From assembly GCA_026075535.2 (NCBI GenBank), contig AP026546.1, positions 3,534,001 through 3,598,000 on the forward strand: 64,000 nt of DNA. Direction: 5' to 3'. Within the stretch, counting starts at the first letter, position 1. Each line of letters starts with the position of its first letter. Positions 1-11,061 of this stretch are shown here, piece after piece. Source of the stretch: Tricholoma matsutake. Taxonomy: Eukaryota; Basidiomycota; Agaricomycetes; Agaricales; Tricholomataceae. A model generated the notes under the pieces. That model had not been told where the DNA came from. It saw only the letters and a program-made list of their open reading frames with translations, and did not search any database. The position numbers and the translations under genes were made by a program.

Positions 1-29
1 AACACAGAAAGGATGAAGGTGAAGCATAC

Positions 30-1305
30 CAGGGCTTGATCTCTCTCAGACCACTGACGTAGTCGATGGCCTGTTGCACATCCCACACCTGATTCGCGTC
101 GATCATTAGTACCGCCCCAGTTGGACCAGCGTTCTTCCCTCGCAGTTCCTCGCTATTCAGGTCGCGTGGCGCAGTACCTGCCGGCAGGTACTGAGGGTCG
201 TCAATAATTGAACGAATAATTTTGGCACGTCGGAGATCGTTAGCTTGGTCTGCGCCAACCTTCATTTTGAAGTGATTAAAGCCAGCAGCAACAGCTTCCT
301 TGGTAAGTCGTGCAATTTTCTCGTCGGTGTATCCTGTTGGAAGAGAAATGAATCCGAGATAGAAAAGAGAAAGGCGAGAAGACATACCAAGCCATCCTGC
401 AGATGTTACGTATGCAGGATACCTGAAAAGGTCATGATGGTGAGTTGAGCAATACACTCAGATGAATGAAACGATGTACCCAAGTTCCACCACCTTCGCC
501 TCTCGCTCTTTCTTCCCTGCTTCTTTCGCCTTCAGCATAGCCAGTGCTTCTTCTTTCGTGATGGCATCAGAAATATATCGGAATGCTGCGGAACGCACAA
601 TCTCTTCCTATACAAGATGCAAAAAGCCGCTACATGACGATTAACAGACAAAACAAAGCATCCACATACTGGAGTAAAATCGACCACTAGCTTCCATAAA
701 GGCTTCTTTCGTGAACGGGCATACATGTCCCAGACTGCATTGTTGACCGCTCCGGATGCGATGTGAATGACACCTTTCTCCGGCCCGATCCTAGTCGAAA
801 AGGTAAAAAAAAAGCGTAATTAGATGACTTTTGAAGATGTAGACCACACCATCGTAATTGAGGGTCAGCCATCATGTAATCCCAGGTCTCCCCCATATCA
901 GCAAAGAGTTCTTCTGTGTCTTTTCCAAGCAGTCGGTTCGCCACCTCTTTGATCGCCATGCAGACCTGGGTTGGCATGTATTTTAACGTTTCGAAATAAT
1001 GATATGAAAAATCATACTATATCATTACCACGCCCGATGGTGAAGGTCATTCCATGTCCAACAAGGTCAGAGTCCGTCAACAGCGTCACGTACGCCGACG
1101 AGTAATCACAGTCCGTATTCCTGTGTATTTCCATTAGAATTTCTAGACATATTTTATGGAACTGATGAAGATACATGGCATCGGACCCATCTCCTGTCAA
1201 CGAAGTGGGGAATCGTACATCTGCAACGTACAGGGGATTAAACTCACAGATTGGTCTCGATTCCTGAAACTTACCATGAATCTCAAAGCCCGAGACCTTC
1301 ACCAT
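30..1305 (-). CDS. Enolase-superfamily dehydratase (ENOSF1 / L-fuconate dehydratase type), 3' part outside window
   Basis: Eight exons are visible on the minus strand: 1305-1275, 1220-1175, 1120-1018, 965-850, 790-670, 607-480, 422-388 and 333-30. All introns are GT-AG and 44-72 bp. Reading phase is kept across every junction, giving about 294 residues of a family usually near 440; the last exon ends at a donor at 29, so the C-terminal barrel is off the left edge. Motifs match ENOSF1: [15 protein letters not shown] near the start, [53 protein letters not shown] with the Lys pair that holds the general base, and MIDANQ with the first metal-binding Asp. The family dehydrates sugar acids such as L-fuconate in an Mg-dependent reaction. 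The start at 1305 is the only Met that fits the conserved N-terminus. Function is by homology; the substrate is not certain. Confidence 0.85.
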
Positions 1306-1668
1306 ATTTCCTGGCCAAAGCTGATAGATACTTTCTTTAAAATAATGCAAATAGATGTATGGAACGATGAGGAACAGTCCTTGTGATAACAACGTTGAAG
1401 AGCATTGTCACGCAGGGAACGGCACGGGAGTGGTTGAGCCGTGCCCGTGGCATGACAGGCGGATCAATAATTTGATACCGTGACCGTGTTGGGATTCTGA
1501 AATGATTCACTCCAGACTTAGACAGGCACTACAGTCAAGCTATCTCTTGCAAGCACTATAAGGCGGTGCATCTCCAGGAAACGCTGATGTCATTGCGCGA
1601 CGTGTAGCTGTCTTTACCGACACCACCTGTGATCGCGCGGTGACCTTTGTGGTATGTCACACAAAGCC

Positions 1669-2270
1669 GACCCTTTAGAAAACAGATCACATGATTTTCT
1701 TACCATGTGCAGAGATCTTCCGATCTTATCTTATTATAGTTGATTTGGAACGGAATGGGAAGCATACTACATAGTGGACTTGAACTTAAAGCCTGTTGCG
1801 TTCCATACAACTTTCGCGAGGTACATGGAAAGACTATGGCTTTGATCATCGGATCGGCCAGGCACACTTGAAGCCTCGTCATTGAGAATAACAATGGCAT
1901 GCATGCAGCTTGCCTTATCAGGGGAATAAAGTCTTGCCATGCGAGCGTTGGAGCCTGGAGGGCCCTCAATAGACTTGTCCCTAGAAAACGTCGCTTAGGC
2001 TTCTCTGGATTTTCTTTTTCCTTGTCTAATTGCTTCTTCTCGGCCTCTTCATTTCTCTTTTTTGTGCACAGCCCACAGGTCTTCAGGTATTGCAGGTTTG
2101 GTTTATGGGGGAAGTCGCTTTGCACACCTCGAAAAACTGCAGCGCTGACACTTAATGAGGTCTGGCATAGTAGGAATGGGGCGAAGGGAAAATTGATTGC
2201 AAAAACTATCATAGGTGCAAATGAAGCCATAATCTAATAATAGATCCTGACCCTTTAGAAAACAGATCAC
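1669..2270. repeat. 558-bp segment flanked by 22-bp direct repeats
   Basis: The 22-bp sequence beginning GACCCTTTAGAAAAC occurs at 1669-1690 and again at 2249-2270. An 11-bp CACACAAAGCC lies just before the first copy and just after the second. The arrangement looks like an insertion with a long duplication, or a rearranged tandem duplication. The inserted part contains a 176-codon minus-strand open frame (2230-1700) with a K/E-rich stretch that I do not recognise; it has no clear splice or start context, so I do not call it a gene. Confidence 0.5.
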
Positions 2271-5200
2271 ACAAAGCCAGTTTCTCACCTTACGATCACG
2301 AACAATGGTACTACAGTGGTCTTAAGAAAAACTGATATCAAATATTACACTTATTGGATCCGTCGATAATATCTTATCAGGTTTAAGAACTCCACTGGGG
2401 TATTAGAAGAACTATCAAACAAAACACCATTTCTCACGCGGGTTCTGTCACCCACCAGGGGAGGGAATTCAATGAGAATTCTTATCTTCAAAGTTAGGGT
2501 TGGCAAAACATAGTACGTTACTTATATCTTGCATTGAGATCAGAATTTGATATCACGGTATCTTTCACAGTGGTGCGAAGACGGCACTCGCAGGGTACTG
2601 CTGGTTTGAGATAAATTGAGCCACTAACTTAACGAGCGCTCTAAATCAAGGTTAAGTTTAGCGCTTCTGGCACTGCATGTACTTTGATGATGCATGATAA
2701 TGAATTTGGGTATCGAGGCAAAGGCTCATCTAATCGCTCTAACCGTGTATCGTCTGATGAGATGGTACAGAACAAAATTAAACCTACGTTGACAACAGCT
2801 GTAATATCTTAATACCATGAGTATGTAGTCCTTGATAACACCCGATTCTACAACCCATCACCCGAGGCGACCGGGATCATCGGTCTTGGATCCCGTAAGT
2901 TTTCGACTCAGGATTGTTGGCGAACGTCATGATTTTTTTTTCAAGGCGTCGTTTGTATAAGTACCAGCATATATATGCCTACTACGGGTACTCTCCCGAG
3001 TCGCTGAAGGCTGACTGGAAGGCGAGTCGGAGGAGGAGTTAAACTCCGTTGTCAATCAACATGATTGTTCCCACTTTCTCGGGACGATGAACCGGCCGAT
3101 TCAAAACTCCTAAAGATCGAGATCGCAAATTTGGTTTGCTGTAGAATTTCACACCATTGAACAGGTAAGGATCGACTCCGATCGAGGTCATTGAAATATT
3201 TGATGGTTAGGTAGAGTTACTTTTGTTTTTTGGAGTGGTCCTGGTTGTGGAGAGTCCAGCTATGGAATGTTAGCACTAGTTACCAAGCGGTCCATCCCCG
3301 AAGAACATCGTCCGCCAGTTCTATGCACAATGCACATACATGTGCGAATATTTCGACGTCAGAAAACTGCCATTACAACATGTTATCCAAAAGCTTTCAC
3401 GGATAACCTTGATTTTGCCACGCGTTATAATGTTCGGTTCGGTGCAACTTCCCCAAATCACATAAGTACGGCAGAGCTTCGAATTCCCTTCTCTCTGTAT
3501 ATCACGTGGTTGGTCCGTTTCGAACCGCAGGGGGTAACCCTACTCTGAGGTTCAAATTCCTCGGAATCCCTAAGCAGGCGGCGAGAGCAGTAACGTTGTC
3601 ATCCCCATATTAAGCAGGATGGTCTTCCAGAAATGGAATTCTAGTGTCTCAAAGCCTCCCACAAATTGTGGGAAAAATGCTTCCACCAAAAAAAATAAAA
3701 TAAAAAATATCTCGCAGCGTACATTCTTAAAGACGTTAACGTTGTGGGAAGCTAATCATCCCGCGAACAAGGAGCAAGCGAAGGCAAGCTGCTGCGCTGC
3801 ATCCTCGTGTGGTAGTAATTACTTGCCAGTATATCAACTCGGGAACTCAACGGGAACTTGTGAATTCATTTCGGAAGCTCACTCGGATTTCACCGTACTT
3901 TTTACGCATGTTGGTTGGTAACGATCAGCGCGACAATGCGATTTCAGCTTATCTGATTAGCTTCCAAACAAGAAGTGGTGCTTTGGACCTCAAACATCGC
4001 GACTTCTAGGTTCTCGCTGTGCCCTTCAAGTTCTTGGAGTTGAGACGCTCACACTCGTGTAGTGTCTTTCGCGCACGAAGCCTTATATATATATTTGCAT
4101 GTTGGATATAGCTGTATGTGCCATAGCCCGTGCTTCAATGGCGCTAGAAAAAAAACATGAATGTGTATGTAGATATATGTTACCCCCGCATTTTCAGCGA
4201 GATCTGACATGTACAGCTGCTGATCGTGCGTTCTACAGCCATTATGGCTTGTGATTTAGTAGTCTGTGTGGGAATGGTTTACGTGTTCCTTGACGTCTGC
4301 TGTTGCTGGCCTCTTTCTGCAGATCGTTTTTAGACGCTTACCAGCCCGAGTGTGTTGACGTGCCTTGCCGGACTCGGCGCCTGATGAGGTGAGACGCGGA
4401 ACTCGCGATCGGGAGTGGTGAATATAGTATATCTCGAGTTGCAAACATAGATCCTTCCTTCTCATTGAATTGTACCCCTAAGTAAGTCTTCTTTCGATGT
4501 CTTCTCTTTGCACTTGGGTCCCATATGGGATTTGCGAACCTCCACGAAAACTCTAAAAAGTGTGCCTTGTGGGCTAGGGCTCCTGACCTCTCCTGACACG
4601 ACCGCGTGGTTGAATAATAGGAACGGATATTATTCGTCAGCAGCACATGGCGATCGCGGCGGGGTATCTCTCGGAGGCGGCTGCAGGCAAATAGGAGGCA
4701 ACAATTGAAATACTTGAGAGGGGACCTATTTCCGGGTGGCTCCGTGTTACTTTGTTGCGAAGCAGACGGGAATACAAGGACCTGGATCATCGATGGGTCC
4801 GGTGATGACGTCGACGTGATTGATCGATGGCAGGGTTTTTGACTCTGGCTCTGAGTTTGATGAAGGTGCGATTGTGTGCTATTTTCGAAAGCTGGGAGAA
4901 CGGACTTGAGATCGTTCCGTCTTTGTGTTGTGCGAGGGGTCGTGTGTGGTATGCCATGTGTGAAGCAGGAGAACTTGTACGGGAGTAGCCGATACGCAGG
5001 TGGTGGACATAGGATAAGGATGCATGGGAGGAACATGGCATTGCTTAGTTTGATCTAAGATCTGATATTATTGACATTCCGCGTGTTATTAGTTCCTTGA
5101 CACCGGCGACGAGGTGCAAGTCCTCGTTGCTGGGTTTCGTACACGCATATCTCCGTAGTGCTGCGAACATATATATATATAGTTGGCACGGATGCGGGTA

Positions 5201-5378
5201 TGTTGGAATTGATGATGATGGATGCGATAGGCTTGGACACTTCGAATTCTTTCGTAGTAACGGTGTGGCGCGCATCGAATCTAAATGTACCCGATGAGAT
5301 CTTTGAAACCAAGGAATTGCCCATAAACAGTACCGGCGGCAAGTGTGTGGGAACTTTGTTGATCGTACATTTTCTGAC
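2271..5378. other. Intergenic DNA, no gene recognised
   Basis: Only short, overlapping open frames on both strands occur here, none with a recognisable domain or a consistent intron pattern. CpG dinucleotides are frequent, unlike the transposon-rich DNA to the right. The segment should hold the upstream regulatory sequence of the TUP1 gene. I see no tRNA or other RNA gene in it. Confidence 0.5.
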
Positions 5379-5387
5379 TATAAAAGG
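5379..5387 (+). promoter_or_regulatory. TATA box of TUP1
   Basis: TATAAAAGG lies 69 bp upstream of the proposed ATG at 5448 and is followed by a C/T-rich stretch (5398-5447) of the kind that surrounds fungal start sites. The spacing fits a very short 5' UTR. Confidence 0.55.
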
Positions 5388-5447
5388 AGGGCGCCTTTCA
5401 TCACCAAATACCTTTCCCGCTTCCCCACCTGCGCCTCATTCTACCAC

Positions 5448-8194
5448 ATGTCCTCAAGCACCATATACAACGTACGCCTTTATTTCATATCTTCTTCATA
5501 TCTTATATTGCACCCATCGTTCTATCACTGATGCTCAGGCGGACACCGAATCCGTGGCATCACTTGCCCATTTCTGAATTTGACGTTTCCGTGTCAATGA
5601 CACAAACCTCTGGGGCACGTGTTACCTGCCAAACTGCCTACTTTTATCAACTTTTCTCGTCCATGTCCTTTTTTTCACTCATCCCATGACTCACCCTTCC
5701 CAGCAGCACCGTCCCCTTCAGCCTACCGGGCCCCCAACACAAGGGCCCAGCCAACAACAGAGTCATTCAAGGCTCAACGAGTCCTTTGAGGCAATTAGAC
5801 AAGAATTCGACGCTGTCGTATCCGATGTCACTCTTCTTCGCAACCAGCGAGATGAGCTCGAAGCAAAAAGTACGTATCACCTCCCACACTCCATCCATTA
5901 AATCTCATATCTACTATATAGTCGCAGCCCAGATAAATGAGTTTCAAAAAATACATCAATCATTCTATGACCTTGAGGCGCAGCACGGCAAGGTCCGTCA
6001 GCAATACGAAGAAGAGCTTACTCGCCTCCGTGCCGAATTGCATGCTGCTCGGCAACAACAAGGTGCTACTGCCGCTGTCGCTGGTTCAGGCCCACACCCT
6101 ACTGTTGGACCCTCTCTTGGTATCCCAGCTCCCACCGGCCCACCGTCTGGCGCTGGCCCTGGGATCCAGCTCGGCACAGGTCCTCAACCGTACCCTAGCG
6201 AGCCTTATTATCCCCGCGATAGAGACAGGGATAGGGACAGAGATAGGGATAGGGACCGCGAGCGTGAGCGTGATAAGGAAAGGGAGCGGGAGCAGAGGGA
6301 TAGAGAGAGGGACCGCGATCGACTGGACAGGGAAAGGGAAAGTGAGAACAGGGAGAGGCCGAGGGATGTTCGTGCGGTTGGTGTAGATCCGGAGTTTAAG
6401 CGTGGTGCGCTGGGGGATAGGGATCCGAAGCGGTTTAAGCAGGATCGCATGAAAGGTGGTGACAGACCAGGTGGGTATACATGTCAATAGTGTTCCCGTT
6501 ACTCATGGTATCACGCATGCAGACCACTTCAGCCCGTCCCTAGGTCCAGGGCTCACCCCAAAATTGCCACCGCCACCATCGTCCACCGTCAATTCCAATC
6601 CTAGTGCACCAGTGGGGCCAGGGCTGCCTCCGCCCCCACAGCCATCCTCCTCGCACGCACCCTATCCGCCTGCACCGGAAGGCGCACTCGTACCACTTGG
6701 CGCTGGGAGCGGTAGCTTTCCCGACGATTTAGACCCACACAATGTGCCGCCAGAGTTGAAGAAGGAGGGCAGCGACTGGTTTGCGATATTTAACCCCAAG
6801 GTGAAGAGGGTGCTAGATGTGAGTTTGGTGCATACGTTGATGCATGAGAGGTATGTGGCTCCTTATATGGCTTGTGTCGGGATATTTCGGAGCTAATTCG
6901 TCATGTTAGTGTTGTATGTTGTGTCCGGTTCTCGGCGGACGGAAAATTCTTGGCAACGGGATGTAATCGCACTGCGCAGATTTACGATACGAAGACAGGG
7001 ATTAAGACTTGGTGCGTATACGATTCCGCAGTTTCTAAATAAATCTAAACTCATACATCGTTTAGTGTGCTTGTCGACGAGTCAGCCGGGAAGGCCGGAG
7101 ACCTCTATATCCGGAGCGTATGCTTTAGTCCAGATGGCAAGTATCTCGCCACTGGTGCCGAGGATAAACAAATACGAGTACGTTGAACCATCACCTGATA
7201 TATGACATATCATTTTTCTCATGTGCCCCTTTCCGTACGCGTTCCTAGATCTGGGACATCGCGAAGAAACGCATCCGTAATGTATTCGATGGACACCAGC
7301 AGGAAATCTATTCCCTCGATTTCTCGCTTGACGGCCGACTCATCGTCTCAGGGTCTGGTGATAAGACCGCTAGGATCTGGGATATGGATCTCGGCGCGTC
7401 GAAAGTTCTAACCATTAATGACCCGGACTCACTGAATAACGACGCGGGGGTAACGAGTGTGGCGATTTCGCCAAATGGGCAGTTGGTAGCGGCGGGCAGC
7501 TTAGACACGGTAGTCAGGATATGGGACGTGGCTACGGCGCAGTTGGTGGAGAGGTTGAGGGGACACAGGGATAGTGTGTACAGCGTTGCATTTACGCCGG
7601 ATGGGAAAGGGTTGGTTAGTGGGAGTTTGGATAAGACGTTGAAGTACTGGGACGTTAGTGGGTTGAGCAGCGCGGTGGGGAGTAGTGGGGTTGTGAAAGG
7701 CCGGAAGGAAGGTCAGGCGAATGGGGGCGGGGCGGTGAATGGCCCGGGGCAACCTGGGACATTGGCCTTGTCGGGGCTGGGGAGGAAAGAAGGGGAGAAG
7801 GGCCTGTGCACGATGAACTTTACGGGGCATAAGGATTACGTGTTGAGTGTTGCTGTGTCGCATGATGGGCAGTGGGTGGTGTCGGGGTCGAAGGATAGGG
7901 GGGTGCAGTTTTGGGATGCGCGGACTGCGGTGGTGCAGTGTATGCTGCAGGGGCATAAGAATTCTGGTGGGTTGCTTTTTTTTTTTTTAGCTTTTTCTGG
8001 GTTGGGACAGTACAGTGTTGATGCCCTTTTTTTTGCTTATAGTGATTTCGATCGACTTGAGCCCCGCGGGGAATGTTCTTGCTACAGGCAGTGGGGATTG
8101 GCAAGCTCGGATATGTACGTTGTCTCTCCTTTCGTCCTTCAACTTTTTCTAAATGTGTCTTTTTTTCACTATAGGGAGTTATAACACTGTCTAA
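5448..8194 (+). CDS. TUP1: Transcriptional corepressor Tup1, seven WD40 repeats
   Basis: Tup1 works with Cyc8/Ssn6 as a general nuclear corepressor recruited by DNA-binding factors. Nine exons: 5448-5471, 5707-5869, 5922-6470, 6523-6850, 6910-7011, 7066-7177, 7249-7966, 8043-8114 and 8175-8194 (TAA), giving about 695 aa with phase kept at every GT-AG junction. The N-terminal tetramerisation helix is clear ([11 protein letters not shown], then [23 protein letters not shown] sequence). A Pro-rich linker follows, then an RD/RE-rich stretch at about residues 165-215, [16 protein letters not shown], and seven WD repeats from about residue 350 to the end, closing with RIWSYNTV. A Gly-rich insert of about 55 residues separates WD5 from WD6. 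I chose 5448 because the micro-exon MSSSTIYN joined to HRPLQP resembles the N-terminus I recall for basidiomycete Tup1; the alternative start is ATG 5686 within the first intron. Confidence 0.9.
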
Positions 8195-8910
8195 TACGAC
8201 AGCACGCTACGGCACATCGCTTCTCCTTCCCTTCATCATTTTGCGTCTTTATATACTTCCTTCACTGTCCATCTCTGTATCGTTTCCATCATTGTGATAT
8301 CGACATAGTCGCTCCTTTTTCTCTTCTCCTTGCTTTCTCTCTCCTTCAACGCTGTTCTCCCTTGTGCGTATCACGATTTCGAGTATATATTGCGTACCCA
8401 TATTTCACGCAAAGCACACGGGTCTTGTAATTGGCATACTACTGAAGATGTCTGGTGTTGGTGTTGCGGTTGTTGTCTTGTTTGCCCTCGTTCGCAGCAA
8501 ATGCGGTATGCTCAGAGTGAAACTTCACGTGATCATATAGACAATGTGTCCATGCGTAGTCATCCGAGAACGATTTTGTATGTGAGTGCCTCACCTACGG
8601 AATGGGGAGCTTGCTTTATCCCAGTCTTTTCACTCAATGCTTATTAAAGTACATATTTATTCATTGAATACATATTCCCTAAGATCCATCCCATGTGTAT
8701 CTAAAGTGAATCCTAATGCTTTGTAATTGTACCCTGGAGGGGGTCCAATTCGCTCAGAGGCACAGGTGCAGGATAGGACCAGGTATTATAGTGGAAGCAG
8801 CTACAGGGGAACTATACAGGTGTGATTACAGAGGTGATGGTGAAGGAAAGTAGTTAAGTCCGTTCGATCGACAGCAAAGACATATTTATGTTATTGTCAG
8901 TTGTTTGGCA
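8195..8910. other. TUP1 3' flank, no further gene
   Basis: This is T/C-rich sequence directly after the TUP1 stop, followed by DNA with no supported reading frame. It marks the change from gene territory to the repeat-rich region. Confidence 0.5.
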
Positions 8911-9296
8911 CCTTAAGTAAGTGCTTAAGCTGTGCTTGTTATAAGCTAGCTCATGGAATGCTTAAGGTGCTTAAGGTGCTCAGTGCTTAAGCACATTAAG
9001 TAGTCCCAAATATTAAATATTATATTATATCTAAATAATGTTTATAAGCTGACTCATGGACTGCTTAAGATGCTTAAGGTGCTTAGTGCTTAAGCACATT
9101 AGTGTGCTTGAGTGGTGGATGATTGAGTGGTGGATGCTTGAGCTGGGAGGAGATGGTTGAAACAGGACATGAGCTCAGGGTGCTTAAGCAGGGTGTTCAG
9201 TTATTATTACTGTGCATACAATATTACAGGCAAGACATGCTTAAGCTGACTTATACTTAAGCAAGCCATGCATCTAGATGTTAGGTTGCTTAAGCA
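8911..9296. repeat. CTTAAG-rich block
   Basis: The palindrome CTTAAG occurs 12 times between 8912 and 9294, mostly as GCTTAAG or GTGCTTAAGCAC. Two related subunits (about 8950-9000 and 9050-9105) carry the order CTCATGGA, three CTTAAG sites, then AGCACATTA. The block directly precedes the gag of the decayed gypsy element, where a 5' LTR would be expected, but it has no match to that element's 3' end. Confidence 0.7.
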
Positions 9297-9309
9297 AACA
9301 TGCTATAGA

Positions 9310-10052
9310 CTCATCCCCCCCTGCTGAATTTAATGGTGCTCATGTGCAGGGGCATGCATTCCTTAATTCCTGTGAGTTGTACATCAGTCTGCAGTCGCAT
9401 CAATTTGTCAACGATGCTGCAAAATTTTATTGGGCCTTCACATACATGAAATCTGAATGTGCCTATCTCTATGTGGACTGTATTCTGCACCAAACTAAAG
9501 AGCTTGGTTCTCTACCTTTCTCCACTTGGGGTGACTTTCAAGCAGAGTTTGTACACCACTTCTGTCCCCTCAACGAGCACCACCAAGCAGTGACATGGCT
9601 TGAGTCATCCTCTTACCATCAGGCACATTGATCCATGGACGATTATATCGACGAGTTTAAAAATGTGGTGGACATGGCAGGATATGGGAGTGGGCTACCA
9701 GTTGTGGTGAAGTTCTGATGGGGCCTCAATCGAGAGATTCAGGACCAGATTGCACAGATGTTGGAAAGGTGCCCAGCAGACAATGATATCTATGCTTGGT
9801 ATGAAGCTGCTTCACTCTGTGATGAGAACCGACTCACAAATGCAGTGTTTAATGTTGCATTCCATGCTCCAACTACCACTCATGCACCCTACACCTTCAA
9901 TCGAACCCTTCTGCAGTGTAACCCCACTCCTGTCCATCAGACTCCCACCCCAGCCATCAATGTCCCAGTACCAATGGATGTTGATGCAGCCCATAGTCAT
10001 GCACATAGGTTGGATCTCTGCTACCACTGGGGGAAACTGGACACATGGCCAG
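9310..10052 (+). pseudogene. gypsy-3 gag, first part
   Basis: Two open stretches (9310-9630 and 9730-10052, with stops between) encode a retrotransposon Gag capsid region, with AKFYWAFTYM and WGDFQAEFVHHFCP as family landmarks. It then runs to a damaged zinc knuckle, CYHWGKLDTWP, where the expected second Cys is Trp and the His is lost. The frame is cut at 10053 by the hAT element and resumes after its 8-bp duplication at 13471. Confidence 0.75.
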
Positions 10053-10266
10053 TAGTGAATGACACGGGTATGCAGACCTGCACAGGTAAGTAGGATGGGT
10101 ATGTGAGGGTACAGGTATGGGTACGAATTATTGTACCCCTGAGAAATCTGTACCCCTCAGGTGGGTTCACTGGGTACTGGTCACACTTAGGGTGCCCATG
10201 ATCTGTGCCTGGTACCTGTCACCAAGAGGCTACTTACACATCGCTAGTGTTTATTTACTGGTTTCG

Positions 10267-10562
10267 ACACTCAGATGAGTGCTGCAAACCCTTTATTTAC
10301 TTATCTACTGTGTTTAGGTACTAATATACTTATTTTATTTGGGGGGAAGCGACACCCTGAAGAAGGGGTAGCTTGTGGAAGCAGCATCTTATATATTTAT
10401 TACTGGAACCAAACAGTAATAAATATCAACTAATATATAAGATGCTGCTTCCACAAGCTACCCCTTCTTCAGGGCGTCGCTTCCCCCCAAATAAAATAAG
10501 TATATTAGTACCTAAACACAGTAATTAAGTAAATAAAGGGTTTGCGGCACTCATCTGAGTGT
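10267..10562. repeat. Long foldback inside the hAT element
   Basis: Two nearly perfect inverted arms of about 140 bp (from ACACTCAGATGAGTG to the mirror ending CACTCATCTGAGTGT) surround a loop of roughly 10 bp near 10412. A transcript would form one very long hairpin. It may be a separate foldback element inserted in the hAT copy; I could not find its own target duplication. Confidence 0.8.
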
Positions 10563-10661
10563 GTGGGGTACCCATGATGACCACTAGCTGTACCCTTGAC
10601 CCTTATCCACCCTCACCCTTACCCTTTGTTCATGGGTATGGGTATGCACGGGTAAGGGTAC

Positions 10662-10801
10662 TGGAGTGGTCAGGGATGCCCACTCCAGGGTGGTCACGTG
10701 ATCTAGTAGATATACCTGTAGCTAGTCACATGTTAGTAGCTAAGCTTGCTGTACCATCGCATTCCACACCTTCAGCGAGGGAGACGCTCGGCACATCTCC
10801 A
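10662..10801 (+). repeat. Left LTR of gag-only element
   Basis: 140 bp, TG...CA ends with inverted TGGAG/CTCCA termini; partner at 13276-13415. Confidence 0.8.
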
Positions 10802-11061
10802 TCTTGGTGATGAGAGCGCGATTCAACGCACCTACAACTGCTTAGCCTTGTTTTTGCACCTCAGCTTTTTTTTCACTCTTGCTTTTTTGTCTCGCGTGCC
10901 ACGTCACAACGCATAAGTTATAACTTGCATCTAGCTTTGCTTTCAACTTTTAGTCTCAAGTCTCAGCCACTGCACCCAGAACCTAGCCTACAGAGCCACA
11001 GAACCAGAACCTCGTCTACAGAACCAGAACCAGTCCCCAGTCGTTTCCAGAATCTCTCGAA

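Noticed and set aside
3267..3548. 93-codon plus-strand open frame in the intergenic region
   Set aside because: No domain, no splice pattern and overlapping frames on the same DNA; looks like chance.
3500..3580. Possible tRNA gene (GGTTCAAATTCCT)
   Set aside because: A weak B-box match only; no cloverleaf stems or A box at the right distance.
6208..6490. Minus-strand Arg/Ser- and Pro-rich open frames inside TUP1 exon 3
   Set aside because: Shadows of the RD/RE-rich coding repeat on the other strand.
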